Of a DNA stretch of 7,571 bases, positions 1-6,232 are shown piece after piece (within the stretch, counting starts at the first letter, position 1; each line of letters begins with the position of its first letter). Below the pieces are notes generated by a model, which saw only the letters and a list, made by a program, of their open reading frames with translations, was not told where the DNA came from and did no database searches. The stretch is from Candidatus Tharpella sp. (GTDB lineage Bacteria; Desulfobacterota; Anaeroferrophillalia; Anaeroferrophillales; Tharpellaceae). The stretch spans positions 1 through 7,571 of the forward strand of contig JAGGTT010000179.1 in NCBI GenBank assembly GCA_021163565.1. The letters run 5' to 3'. A program made the position numbers and the translations under genes.

Positions 1-1184
1 GGCATACTGCTCGGGTTATCAATGGTTACCACTGAACCATCCTTCAACTCAATCTCATAAACAACCGTCGGTGAAGTTGTGATCAGGTCCAGCTGATACT
101 CCCGTTCGAGACGCTCCTGAATAATCTCCATATGGAGCAGGCCTAAAAAACCGCAACGAAAACCGAAACCCAAAGCCACCGAAGTTTCCGGCTGGAATGT
201 AAAGGAAGCATCGTTAAGTCTGAGTTTGTCAAGCGCGTCTCTTAACGGTTCATACTGGATTGAATCGGTAGGATAGAGACCACTGAAGACCATCGGTTGA
301 ACTTCCTGAAAACCGGGAAACGGGTTCAACGTCGCCTCCCTGGCGCCGGTGATAGTATCGCCAACCTTGCAATCAGCCACCGCCTTGATGCCGGCAATGA
401 CAAAACCAACTTCGCCCGCTTCAAGACTCTTACTGTCAACCATGGGAGGAGTCATCTTCCCCACCCTCAAGACATCAAATTCGGAATTGGTTGACATCAT
501 TTTGATCTTCATGCCTGCTTTAATTTTTCCGTCGAAAATCCGGACCAGAGCAATTACCCCCTGATAGGGATCGAACCAGGAGTCGAAAATCATCGCCTTC
601 AGAGGTGCATCCAGATCACCTTGCGGCGCCGGAACCCGTTCAACCACGGCTCGCAGAAACTCATCTATACCGACCCCGGTTTTCGCGCTGATAAGTAGAG
701 CGTCTTCGGCATCAAGGCCGATGACATCCTCAATCTGGCGCTTAATCCGCTCCGGTTCCGCCACCGGCAGGTCAATTTTGTTTAAAACCGGGACAATCTC
801 AAGATCGGCATCTAAGGCGTGATAGACATTAGCCAGGGTCTGTGCCTCGACTCCCTGAGCCGCATCAACCACCAGAATCGCCCCTTCAGTCGCAGCTAAA
901 GAGCGTGACACTTCATAAGAGAAATCGACATGGCCGGGGGTATCAATCATATTCAGCTGATAGAGTTCGCCATCATCAGCCGTATAGTTAAGGCAAACCG
1001 ACTGGGCTTTAATCGTAATCCCCCGCTCACGCTCAAGCTCCATATTATCTAAGAGCTGTTCCTTCATCTGCCGCGAAGTAACTGCCCCGGTGATTTCTAA
1101 AAGACGATCAGCCAGGGTTGATTTGCCATGGTCGATATGGGCAATGATGGAGAAATTTCGGATATTTTTCTGAGGAAAGGCCAT
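1..1184 (-). CDS. lepA: Elongation factor 4 (LepA) GTPase, N-terminal ~394 residues; C-terminus off the left edge
   Basis: LepA/EF4 is a ribosome-associated translational GTPase that acts on the elongating or initiating ribosome in the cytoplasm. The G-domain motifs read in order: AHIDHGKS (residues 15-22, P-loop), RGIT (54-57), DTPGH (81-85), NKID (135-138) and SAKTG (166-170). Farther on, the run [19 protein letters not shown], followed by [10 protein letters not shown], is typical of the LepA domain III region and separates it from EF-G and TypA. The family is about 600 residues, so roughly the last third (the LepA-specific C-terminal domain) is missing because the window ends, not because the gene is broken. 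The ATG at 1184 is fixed by an in-frame TAA directly before it. The upstream bases (TGTTGGTTTAA) contain no good Shine-Dalgarno sequence. A terminator-like hairpin lies 27 bases upstream, so lepA may rely on readthrough or an unseen promoter. Confidence 0.97.
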   Translation of the reverse strand, partial: MAFPQKNIRNFSIIAHIDHGKSTLADRLLEITGAVTSRQMKEQLLDNMELERERGITIKAQSVCLNYTADDGELYQLNMIDTPGHVDFSYEVSRSLAATEGAILVVDAAQGVEAQTLANVYHALDADLEIVPVLNKIDLPVAEPERIKRQIEDVIGLDAEDALLISAKTGVGIDEFLRAVVERVPAPQGDLDAPLKAMIFDSWFDPYQGVIALVRIFDGKIKAGMKIKMMSTNSEFDVLRVGKMTPPMVDSKSLEAGEVGFVIAGIKAVADCKVGDTITGAREATLNPFPGFQEVQPMVFSGLYPTDSIQYEPLRDALDKLRLNDASFTFQPETSVALGFGFRCGFLGLLHMEIIQERLEREYQLDLITTSPTVVYEIELKDGSVVTIDNPSSM

Positions 1185-1211
1185 TTAAACCAACATCAAA
1201 ACATTAAATAC

Positions 1212-1233
1212 AAAAACAGACGCCAAGCGCCTG
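1212..1233 (-). terminator. Rho-independent terminator between the SPOR gene and lepA
   Basis: Read on the minus strand, CAGGCGC, loop TTG, GCGTCTG forms a 7-bp stem with one G-U pair, followed directly by TTTTT. It sits 47 bases after the first stop of the SPOR gene and ends 27 bases before the lepA ATG. The likely role is to end the transcript that includes the SPOR gene. It could also act as a leader attenuator if lepA is transcribed from farther upstream. The rest of the 97-base gap is AT-rich and shows only a weak -10-like TTTAAT before the hairpin. Confidence 0.65.
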
Positions 1234-1265
1234 ATTAAATAAAAGATAGCCAACAACTACAACCA

Positions 1266-1283
1266 CTATCACTATCACTATCA
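1266..1283 (-). repeat. (TGATAG)3 hexamer tandem repeat giving six consecutive in-frame stop codons
   Basis: On the minus strand the SPOR coding sequence ends in CAG and is followed by TGA TAG TGA TAG TGA TAG and then TGG. The first TGA (1283-1281) is the functional stop. The other five stops are in the same frame because the repeat unit is six bases long. The tract is a perfect three-unit microsatellite. Confidence 0.9.
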
Positions 1284-1955
1284 CTGCTGCCGCAACAAAG
1301 GTTTGTAGTGATACTTACGACTCAGTTCCCGTTGGTAACGTTCAGCCGTATCCCGATCCTTGATATCACAGATTTTAATCCGGTACCAGGTTCCTTTCCC
1401 GGCAACCTCGACCGGCTCTATCTTGACCCCGGGAAAGTCCTTGATCAACTTGCTCCGTTCCAGGCGAGCCTTAATCTCCTGCGGCAGAGAGCAGATTCTA
1501 AGCTCCCACAAGTCTGAACCGGACACCGGTTTTTTCTCCTTGACCGCTGTCATTGAACGAGTTTTCCGTTTTTTGACTATCGGAGTCTGTTTAACTATTA
1601 AAGCTGACCCGCCGCTCTCGGTCGGCTTATCCGCCAGCTCCTTATAGAAGGTTAAATCGAGACTTTCCTGGGGCACAGCAACAGCGGCCAGATGCGAAGT
1701 CGCACCCGGTTCCGGAAGTTTACAGACCCCGCCGGGACAGGCTTCCGGATATACCACCGGAGAAGGCTGAGAGCCGGGAATCTGGATTACCGCCACTTTA
1801 GTCGGCTGGAGCTTCTCGGGAACCTCCTGCTGGATTCCGGCCCACTGCTTGTAAACCTCAGTCTCCGGCAGTTTCAGACCAACCAGAATACCCCCGACAA
1901 AGAAAACGAAAATAACCAGGAATGTCACTAAAGCTGCTTTTAACTGTTCAAACAT
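1281..1955 (-). CDS. Membrane-anchored SPOR-domain protein
   Basis: This 224-residue protein (from the ATG at 1955) has a short cytoplasmic N-terminus and one hydrophobic segment at about residues 7-28 (ALVTFLVIFVFFVGGILVGL). A low-complexity periplasmic linker follows, then a C-terminal domain at about 149-221 whose pattern (LWELRICSLPQE to GTWYRIKICDIKDRDTAERY) fits SPOR domains (Sporulation related repeat, PF05036). SPOR domains bind glycan strands lacking stem peptides at division septa, so a role in division or wall remodelling is inferred. The layout resembles FtsN and DedD, but the protein is not clearly either. Four cysteines lie on the periplasmic side: a CPGGVC pair in the linker and two within the SPOR domain. 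The frame also opens at GTG GTG ATT just upstream (1964). I prefer the ATG because a mini-ORF stop lies right before it, but neither start has a strong ribosome binding site. Confidence 0.85.
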   Translation of the reverse strand: MFEQLKAALVTFLVIFVFFVGGILVGLKLPETEVYKQWAGIQQEVPEKLQPTKVAVIQIPGSQPSPVVYPEACPGGVCKLPEPGATSHLAAVAVPQESLDLTFYKELADKPTESGGSALIVKQTPIVKKRKTRSMTAVKEKKPVSGSDLWELRICSLPQEIKARLERSKLIKDFPGVKIEPVEVAGKGTWYRIKICDIKDRDTAERYQRELSRKYHYKPLLRQQ

Positions 1956-1957
1956 AA

Positions 1958-2029
1958 TCACCACAAATCGTTATCAGACATTCGAATCCAGGAATATTCA
2001 ATCGGGAACGCTCTGCAAATCACCGTCAT
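1958..2029 (-). other. Possible 23-codon leader ORF coupled to the SPOR gene
   Basis: An ATG at 2029, preceded about ten bases upstream by AAGGGA, opens a 23-codon frame (MTVICRAFPIEYSWIRMSDN and three more residues). Its TGA (1960-1958) ends two bases before the ATG of the SPOR gene. This arrangement would allow translational coupling. The peptide resembles nothing I know, and an open frame of this size arises easily by chance. The rest of the 130-base gap between argS and the SPOR gene shows no convincing promoter or terminator. Confidence 0.2.
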
Positions 2030-2085
2030 AATGAAAAAATCCCTTAAAACGAATCGCAACAGGCCAAACCTTCACGCTCTTCCAG

Positions 2086-3762
2086 CTACATTTTCTCCGG
2101 AGCTGAGACCCCCAGCAGCGTTAAACAGATTGCCAGAACCTGACGAACTGTTGCAAACAGAAGCAGACGGTCACCTGAAACCTCCCGTTCCTCACTGATC
2201 ACCCGGTTACGATTGTAGTAGGAGTGCAACTGGGTTGCCAGGTCATCGAGATAATAGGTCAGACGATGGGGTTCCAGAGTCCGGGCCGCCCGCTCTAAAA
2301 GATTCGGCAGACTGTCAAGCTTTTTAATCAGATCAAGTTCTTCCGGCAAAGTCAGTGAAGCACCGGAGAATGTATCAACCGCTTTATCACACAAACCCTC
2401 GGCCTCAATTTTACGCAAGATACTACATATCCTGGCATGCGCATATTGGGCATAGTAGACCGGGTTATCATTATTCTTAGATTTAGCCAGCTCCAGATCG
2501 AACTCTAAATGACTGTTCGAATCCCGGGTCAGGAAAAAGTAACGGGCCGCATCTCTGCCGACCTCTCTGACGACCTCTTCCAGAGTGATAAACTCACCCG
2601 AGCGGGTTGACATCGCCACCGGAGTTCCTCCCCGGGAGAGACTGACCAATTGCACTAAAATTGCTGCGAAGCTATCAGGTTTGCCGCCTAAAGCCTCAAT
2701 TGCAGCGCTGAGTCTCGGAACATAACCGTGATGATCCGCACCCCAGATGTCAACCAGAAAGTCATAACCCCGGGCAAATTTATCCCGGTGGTAGGCGATA
2801 TCAGAAGCAAAATAGGTCTTAACCCCATTGGCCCGAACAACTACCCGATCCTTCTCGTCACCGAAGCGGGATGAGGCAAACCAGGTTGCACCCTCTTCTT
2901 CGTAAAGAACATTTTTTGTCTGTAGCTCCGCCAGAACGGCATCAACCTTGCCTGAGGTAAAAAACTCTTTCTCACTGGTCCAGTGTTCAAAACCAATTCC
3001 GAACAGCTCAAGGTCATTTCGGATTCCACCGAGAATGGAATCCGCAGCAAAGCGGGTAAAAAAATCAAGGGCTGTATCGTCCTCCTCGGCAACCTCCGGA
3101 GAAACCAGCTCCCGCCCCTGCTCCGCCATCAGTTTTCGAGCCAGATCGAGCAGATATTCACCCCGGTAGTAACCTTCCGGAATTTCACCCTGACGCTTTT
3201 CCAGAAGTTCCAGATAACGCCAGCGTAAAGAACGACCCAGCACCTGCATCTGATTACCGGCATCGTTGACGTAATACTCCCGGTCAACGACAAAACCGGT
3301 ACGTTTCAGAATCCGGGCTAAGACGTCACCGACAGCCGCTCCGCGGCCGTGGCCAATATGTAGAGGGCCGGTGGGATTAGCGCTGACGAATTCAACCAGA
3401 ACTCGCTTGCCGGCACCATAATCTAATTTGCCAAAATCTTCCTGCAAACTGTGGATCTCTTTCAGGCGCTGATGCCATGAAGAGAGCTGCAAAGTCATAT
3501 TGATAAAACCGGGACCGGCAATTGTCACCGCAGAGAGTTCGCTCTCCTTTTCCAACTCAGCCAGAATATCCTGGCCGATCTGGCGCGGGTTGTCCCGCCA
3601 GTGTCGGGCCAGCTGCATGGCAATATTGGTTGAAAAATCACCAAAAGCTTTTTCCCGGGGCAGTTCAACCCCAATCTCAGGCAGATCAATTACAGAGAAA
3701 CCCCGGGCGGCAGCCACCGTTTCCACAGCGCTTTCGACATATTTTGTAACTCTTTTTTTCAT
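2086..3762 (-). CDS. argS: Arginyl-tRNA synthetase
   Basis: ArgRS is a cytoplasmic class I aminoacyl-tRNA synthetase that charges tRNA-Arg. The protein is 558 residues from the ATG at 3762, a normal bacterial length. In order: the N-terminal Add-1 type domain with EKAFGDFSTNIAM (38-49 region), the ATP-binding HIGH motif in ANPTGPLHIGHGRG (HIGH at 135-138), the DREYYVNDAG block, IWGADHHGYVPR in the catalytic core, the KMSK-loop region GGTPVAMSTRSGEF (AMST at 383-386), and the C-terminal anticodon-binding helical domain from about NPVYYAQYAHARI to the end. The KMSK-like loop lacks its usual first lysine. An alternative GTG at 3795 would add 11 residues but lies immediately after a hairpin T-tract. 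The ATG with AAAGG three bases upstream matches the family start (MKKRVTKYVESAVE) better. Transcription probably starts at the strong promoter at 3849-3877. Confidence 0.97.
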   Translation of the reverse strand: MKKRVTKYVESAVETVAAARGFSVIDLPEIGVELPREKAFGDFSTNIAMQLARHWRDNPRQIGQDILAELEKESELSAVTIAGPGFINMTLQLSSWHQRLKEIHSLQEDFGKLDYGAGKRVLVEFVSANPTGPLHIGHGRGAAVGDVLARILKRTGFVVDREYYVNDAGNQMQVLGRSLRWRYLELLEKRQGEIPEGYYRGEYLLDLARKLMAEQGRELVSPEVAEEDDTALDFFTRFAADSILGGIRNDLELFGIGFEHWTSEKEFFTSGKVDAVLAELQTKNVLYEEEGATWFASSRFGDEKDRVVVRANGVKTYFASDIAYHRDKFARGYDFLVDIWGADHHGYVPRLSAAIEALGGKPDSFAAILVQLVSLSRGGTPVAMSTRSGEFITLEEVVREVGRDAARYFFLTRDSNSHLEFDLELAKSKNNDNPVYYAQYAHARICSILRKIEAEGLCDKAVDTFSGASLTLPEELDLIKKLDSLPNLLERAARTLEPHRLTYYLDDLATQLHSYYNRNRVISEEREVSGDRLLLFATVRQVLAICLTLLGVSAPEKM

Positions 3763-3795
3763 GAACCTTTTTGGTCGAAAATCACTTCTAAACAC

Positions 3796-3824
3796 AAAAA
3801 TACCCTCAACGCTTAAGCAGAGGG
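3796..3824 (-). terminator. Hairpin plus T-tract in the argS leader (terminator or attenuator)
   Basis: On the minus strand CCCTC and GAGGG pair as a 5-bp GC-rich stem, extendable by a G-U and a T-A pair at the base, around the loop TGCTTAAGCGTT. It is followed by TATTTTTG. It lies downstream of the argS promoter and 34 bases before the argS ATG. It could end ftsB-operon readthrough, but it would also intercept transcripts started at the argS promoter, which makes attenuation possible. The stem is short, so strength is uncertain. Confidence 0.5.
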
Positions 3825-3848
3825 CAACCAGAAACCTGAAGTCTCGAG

Positions 3849-3877
3849 ATAGTAGTCAGTCGGACAAAAATTGTCAA
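3849..3877 (-). promoter_or_regulatory. Near-consensus sigma70 promoter for argS
   Basis: On the minus strand TTGACA (3877-3872), a 17-base spacer and TACTAT (3854-3849) form a promoter with a perfect -35, ideal spacing and a 5/6 -10. It lies in the ftsB-argS gap, and the predicted start near 3842 gives a leader of about 80 bases. The -35 overlaps an inverted repeat, GACAA-TTT-TTGTC (3875-3863). A second inverted repeat, GTAGTCA/TGACTAC (arms 3892-3886 and 3858-3852), brackets the -35 and spacer, overlapping the -10 and the ftsB stop codon. These could be operator or RNA structure elements. Confidence 0.75.
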
Positions 3878-3888
3878 GTAAACATTGA

Positions 3889-4167
3889 CTACCGATGCTC
3901 ATCAAAAAGAAAAATAATCTCGTTTTCGCGAATCATATAGAGTTCACGACGCACGACTAGTTCCTGGTAATGAACATCACTCTGTAAAAGACGAATTTTA
4001 CGGCTGAAACGCTGATTTTCAACCTTAAGTTCCTGATTGTGATTCTGTAAACGCTCGATCTCCCGCTCGACCGCGCTCAAAGCTCGATTTCCCCGACCCC
4101 CAAACCAGGTAAGCCAAATAAAATAGAAGATCAGGAGCAGCAACATTCCCGAGATCAGGCGTTTCAT
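3889..4167 (-). CDS. ftsB: FtsB/DivIC-family cell division protein (septum formation initiator)
   Basis: FtsB is a small bitopic divisome protein that pairs with FtsL and links to FtsQ, helping activate septal peptidoglycan synthesis. The 92-residue product has one N-terminal membrane segment (about 4-22, LISGMLLLLIFYFIWLTWFG). A heptad-like coiled coil rich in Glu, Gln, Asn and Leu follows (about 30-64). The family C-terminal motif closes it: YQELVVRRELYMIRENEIIF, comparable to the usual iE..AR.elgmv..gE..f pattern. Length and layout are typical. The start is decided by an ATGA overlap: its ATG (4167-4165) shares bases with the TGA of the preceding tonB-family gene, so translation is probably coupled. 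An upstream in-frame extension to 4248 would lie inside that gene and is not credible. DivIC is the Gram-positive name for the same family. Confidence 0.88.
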   Translation of the reverse strand: MKRLISGMLLLLIFYFIWLTWFGGRGNRALSAVEREIERLQNHNQELKVENQRFSRKIRLLQSDVHYQELVVRRELYMIRENEIIFLFDEHR

Positions 4168-5033
4168 CGCGGCACCCGGAAGGTTATACTGACCGTCCCC
4201 CACTGCTCCTGCTGTTCGGCCTCGGAAGAGAGCCTGGAAAAACGCCACTGTTTCAGATATCTTTCGGCCACGTTGACCAATTTAAGATCACCGATACGGC
4301 GCGTCTCAATCCGGCTGACATTACCATCCGGCCGAACCCAGAAACGGAAACTAACGGTGACATCCCGTACCAGAGTGACTTTCGGCAGCTGCGGTCGAAA
4401 GAGAACCTGCCGGTCCACAGCAACCGGGCCACTCAGGCTGTAGTCACGATCGACAACCTTCTTTTCGACCTCTTTATAATTGCTCAATGCCTGCTTCACA
4501 TCCGCTACAAGCAACCGGGTCAGCTTATCATCTGCTTCCGGTTCATCCTGAACCCCGCCCAGACGCCGGCCGCTCAACCGGCCCTGTGACTGCCGGCCGA
4601 GTTTCCCCAACAATTTCTGCGGCCGAGCTGCCGGATCGGTTTCCGGGATAGGTAAAACGGTGGTTGTGAACTCTGTCAGAGCGGCCACCGACGGCAGCTC
4701 AACCGGAGCGGGAGGTGCCGCTGCGGCATCGCCGAGAGCGGGAAGCGCCTGCAAACGGACATCAATCAGAGAAGCTATGTGTTTGTCAAGCAGGCGAGGA
4801 GGTTGATTCTGGGTCACTCCGGACTTTGGTTCCGGTTTGGGCTCAGGCACCGGCTCAGGTTTGATCAGAGCCACCTCAAGTTCAATTTGCGCCAACGGCA
4901 CCAGACGTCTGATATGGATATTAAACAGACGCGTCAGATCCGGCAACACCAGCAGGACTGCTGAATGCAGCATACAGGAAAGCAGTAGAAAAGGAATCAG
5001 GCGAACTGACTTATAATGGGGCGTATCAAACAA
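4164..5033 (-). CDS. TonB-family energy transducer (TonB/TolA-like)
   Basis: The 289-residue protein spans the periplasm to pass proton-motive-force energy from ExbB/ExbD to the outer membrane. It has an N-terminal membrane anchor at about 12-31 with an embedded His23 (CMLHSAVLLVL), resembling the essential histidine in TonB and TolA anchors. A proline/acidic/lysine stretch, KPEPVPEPKPEPK (58-70), and a long Ala/Pro/Gly-rich spacer follow. The C-terminal TonB-type domain runs from about 215 to 288 (VTVSFRFWVRPDGNVSRIE, then RYLKQWRFS, then WGTVSITFRV). The start is TTG at 5033: GAGGTGA (5043-5037) is well placed, and the next in-frame Met is inside the membrane segment. It follows exbD by 23 bases and overlaps ftsB by 4. 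Whether it serves TonB-dependent receptors or a Tol-like task cannot be read here; no receptor gene is in view. Confidence 0.85.
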   Translation of the reverse strand: MFDTPHYKSVRLIPFLLLSCMLHSAVLLVLPDLTRLFNIHIRRLVPLAQIELEVALIKPEPVPEPKPEPKSGVTQNQPPRLLDKHIASLIDVRLQALPALGDAAAAPPAPVELPSVAALTEFTTTVLPIPETDPAARPQKLLGKLGRQSQGRLSGRRLGGVQDEPEADDKLTRLLVADVKQALSNYKEVEKKVVDRDYSLSGPVAVDRQVLFRPQLPKVTLVRDVTVSFRFWVRPDGNVSRIETRRIGDLKLVNVAERYLKQWRFSRLSSEAEQQEQWGTVSITFRVPR

Positions 5034-5036
5034 AAG

Positions 5037-5043
5037 TCACCTC
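5037..5043 (-). promoter_or_regulatory. Ribosome binding site deciding the TTG start of the tonB-family gene
   Basis: GAGGTGA on the minus strand lies three bases before the TTG at 5033, with the GAGG core six bases away. No ATG or GTG in the frame is suitably spaced from it. Confidence 0.7.
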
Positions 5044-5056
5044 TTTTTTACATCTG

Positions 5057-5467
5057 TTACTTGTCTTCCGGCCGGGTTGCAATCGCAAGCTTATTAAGCC
5101 CGGAAGTCTTTGCCGCATCCATAACTTTAACCACAAGACCATGATAAACTTTCCGGTCAGCCTCGATCACTACCAGAGCATCATCACCATTCGCTTTGCC
5201 GACTTCGGCAAATTTTTCCCGTAGCTGATCAAGACTGAGTTTTTTCCCTTCAAGAAAGATGCTGCCGGTGGCCTCAATCGCTACCCTTAAGGTCGTCTTC
5301 TTCTTTTTTACCTGTTCAGCCGATGATTTCGGCAGATCGATTTTAATCCCGGGGTTCACCGAGAGGCTGGTAGAAAGCATAAAGAAGATCAGAAGCAGGA
5401 AGACAATATCGACCAGCGGGGTCATATCAAGCTGAACATCATCTTGTTTGCGGGTCTGAAAACGCAT
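5057..5467 (-). CDS. exbD: ExbD/TolR-family biopolymer transport protein
   Basis: ExbD/TolR is the rotor-like partner of ExbB/TolQ that carries the proton-responsive aspartate. The 136-residue product has a short cytoplasmic N-terminus and one membrane helix (about 18-36). That helix begins LDMTPLVDIVFLLLIFFML, where Asp20 is the conserved membrane-embedded aspartate equivalent to Asp25 of E. coli ExbD. A periplasmic domain follows with the usual pattern: LRVAIEATGSIFLEGKKLSL, then DDALVVIEADRKVYHGLVVKVMD split by family-typical turns. The start ATG lies nine bases after the exbB stop. A GAGGGGTG sequence across the end of exbB serves as its ribosome binding site, about ten bases away. ExbD and TolR cannot be separated by this sequence alone; the symbol follows the TonB-type partner downstream. 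Confidence 0.92.
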   Translation of the reverse strand: MRFQTRKQDDVQLDMTPLVDIVFLLLIFFMLSTSLSVNPGIKIDLPKSSAEQVKKKKTTLRVAIEATGSIFLEGKKLSLDQLREKFAEVGKANGDDALVVIEADRKVYHGLVVKVMDAAKTSGLNKLAIATRPEDK

Positions 5468-5476
5468 AATCTACAC

Positions 5477-6085
5477 TCACCCCTCTTCCTGATTAATCAG
5501 ATCTAAAAGCTCTATCGAAACCCGCTCCATGCGCAGAATCCGTTTATCAACCCGGGAACGGAGAAGTTTATAAAAAACAAAAGCCGGAATTGCTACAGTC
5601 AGACCGGCAGCGGTTGTAATCAAGGCCTCTGAAATGCCGCCGGCGAGCATCTGCGGGTTACCGATACCGGCATGGGAGATAACGCTGAAAGCCTTAATCA
5701 TACCGGTTACCGTTCCTAACAGACCGAGCAGCGGAGCGATACCGGCAATGGTTCCGAGAATGGTTAAAAAACGTTCCAGATTCGCGGCTTCAAGACGTCC
5801 GATATCCTCAATCGCCTCTTTAACCTGCTGCCGTGATTTTTTGTGACGCGAGATCCCGGCCATTAAAATTCTGGAAATGGAAGAGTCATTAAGCCGACAC
5901 TGCGTCAAAGCATCTTCCATTCGCTGCTGCCGAACCAGATCAGTTACTTCAATGATAAATTTTTCCGGGATAATCCGACTCCGACGCAGTGCGAACAGCC
6001 GCTCGAACAGGATTGCCACAGTAAGAATCGAACACAAAATAATTGGGTACATCAAATACCCACCCTTCATAACAAACTGATACAT
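5477..6085 (-). CDS. exbB: ExbB/TolQ-family (MotA/TolQ/ExbB) proton channel protein
   Basis: ExbB/TolQ forms the inner-membrane pentamer around the ExbD/TolR dimer and conducts protons. The 202-residue product has a first helix at about 10-28 (LMYPIILCSILTVAILFERL) and a cytoplasmic loop of about 75 residues. It ends in two hairpin helices: about 106-136, with FLTILGTIAGIAPLLGLLGT and the downstream VTGMI, and about 151-175 (SEALITTAAGLTVAIPAF). Glu153 in SEAL matches the conserved Glu176 region of E. coli ExbB. The length is that of a typical ExbB-like protein without the longer E. coli N-terminus. The start is the ATG at 6085, six bases after a strong GGAGGA site. An in-frame TTG one codon earlier is too close to that site to be preferred. 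It is probably the first gene of an exbB-exbD-tonB-ftsB operon. Confidence 0.93.
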   Translation of the reverse strand: MYQFVMKGGYLMYPIILCSILTVAILFERLFALRRSRIIPEKFIIEVTDLVRQQRMEDALTQCRLNDSSISRILMAGISRHKKSRQQVKEAIEDIGRLEAANLERFLTILGTIAGIAPLLGLLGTVTGMIKAFSVISHAGIGNPQMLAGGISEALITTAAGLTVAIPAFVFYKLLRSRVDKRILRMERVSIELLDLINQEEG

Positions 6086-6091
6086 CAAAAA

Positions 6092-6097
6092 TCCTCC
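6092..6097 (-). promoter_or_regulatory. Strong ribosome binding site of exbB
   Basis: GGAGGA on the minus strand, six bases before the ATG at 6085. It is the best Shine-Dalgarno match in the window and decides the ATG over the adjacent upstream TTG. Confidence 0.8.
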
Positions 6098-6128
6098 GGT
6101 TATTGGTCACATGATTAATTCGTTTATT

Positions 6129-6158
6129 ATCTTATCACAATGCTGATACATTTGTAAA
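6129..6158 (-). promoter_or_regulatory. Candidate sigma70 promoter for the exbB operon
   Basis: On the minus strand TTTACA (6158-6153), an 18-base spacer and TAAGAT (6134-6129) form a moderate promoter. TG one base before the -10 (extended -10) strengthens it. The predicted start near 6122 gives a leader of about 37 bases ending in the strong ribosome binding site. The inverted repeat TATCA-N6-TGATA (6148-6133) lies in the spacer and touches the -10, which would suit a repressor, but the arms are only five bases. Confidence 0.45.
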
Positions 6159-6178
6159 ACTAGAGTAAACCGGCAGCG

Positions 6179-6225
6179 AAAAAATTTGTCGTGCCGAAAG
6201 TAAAATAATTTCCTCTCGGTGGCAC
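6179..6225 (-). terminator. Weak terminator-like hairpin after the TPR gene
   Basis: On the minus strand GTGCC (6225-6221) and GGCAC (6195-6191) can pair, with a further GA/TC after a three-base bulge, around a large AT-rich loop. GACAAA follows and then TTTTTT (6184-6179). The large loop and the six-base gap before the T-tract make it a poor intrinsic terminator. It may nonetheless separate the TPR gene from the exbB operon. Confidence 0.35.
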
Positions 6226-6232
6226 CCAGTTG

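Noticed and set aside
297..564. Two overlapping plus-strand open frames opposite lepA
   Set aside because: They are antisense to conserved LepA sequence, overlap each other in different frames and have no family features.
2841..3092. 83-codon minus-strand frame inside argS
   Set aside because: It is an alternative frame of a conserved gene without a ribosome binding site or recognisable motif.
3763..3842. T-box or other known riboswitch in the argS leader
   Set aside because: The leader is only about 80 bases, and I see no T-box sequence or specifier-loop architecture.
3500..3940. 146-codon plus-strand open frame antisense to the 5' part of argS
   Set aside because: It lies almost wholly opposite a well-supported argS, has no recognisable domain and crosses the argS promoter region; its composition is what an antisense frame of argS would give.
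6125..6140. Fur box over the exbB -10 (GATAAGATAAT)
   Set aside because: Against the 7-1-7 Fur consensus only the first half matches; the second half fails, so AT-rich promoter sequence explains it.
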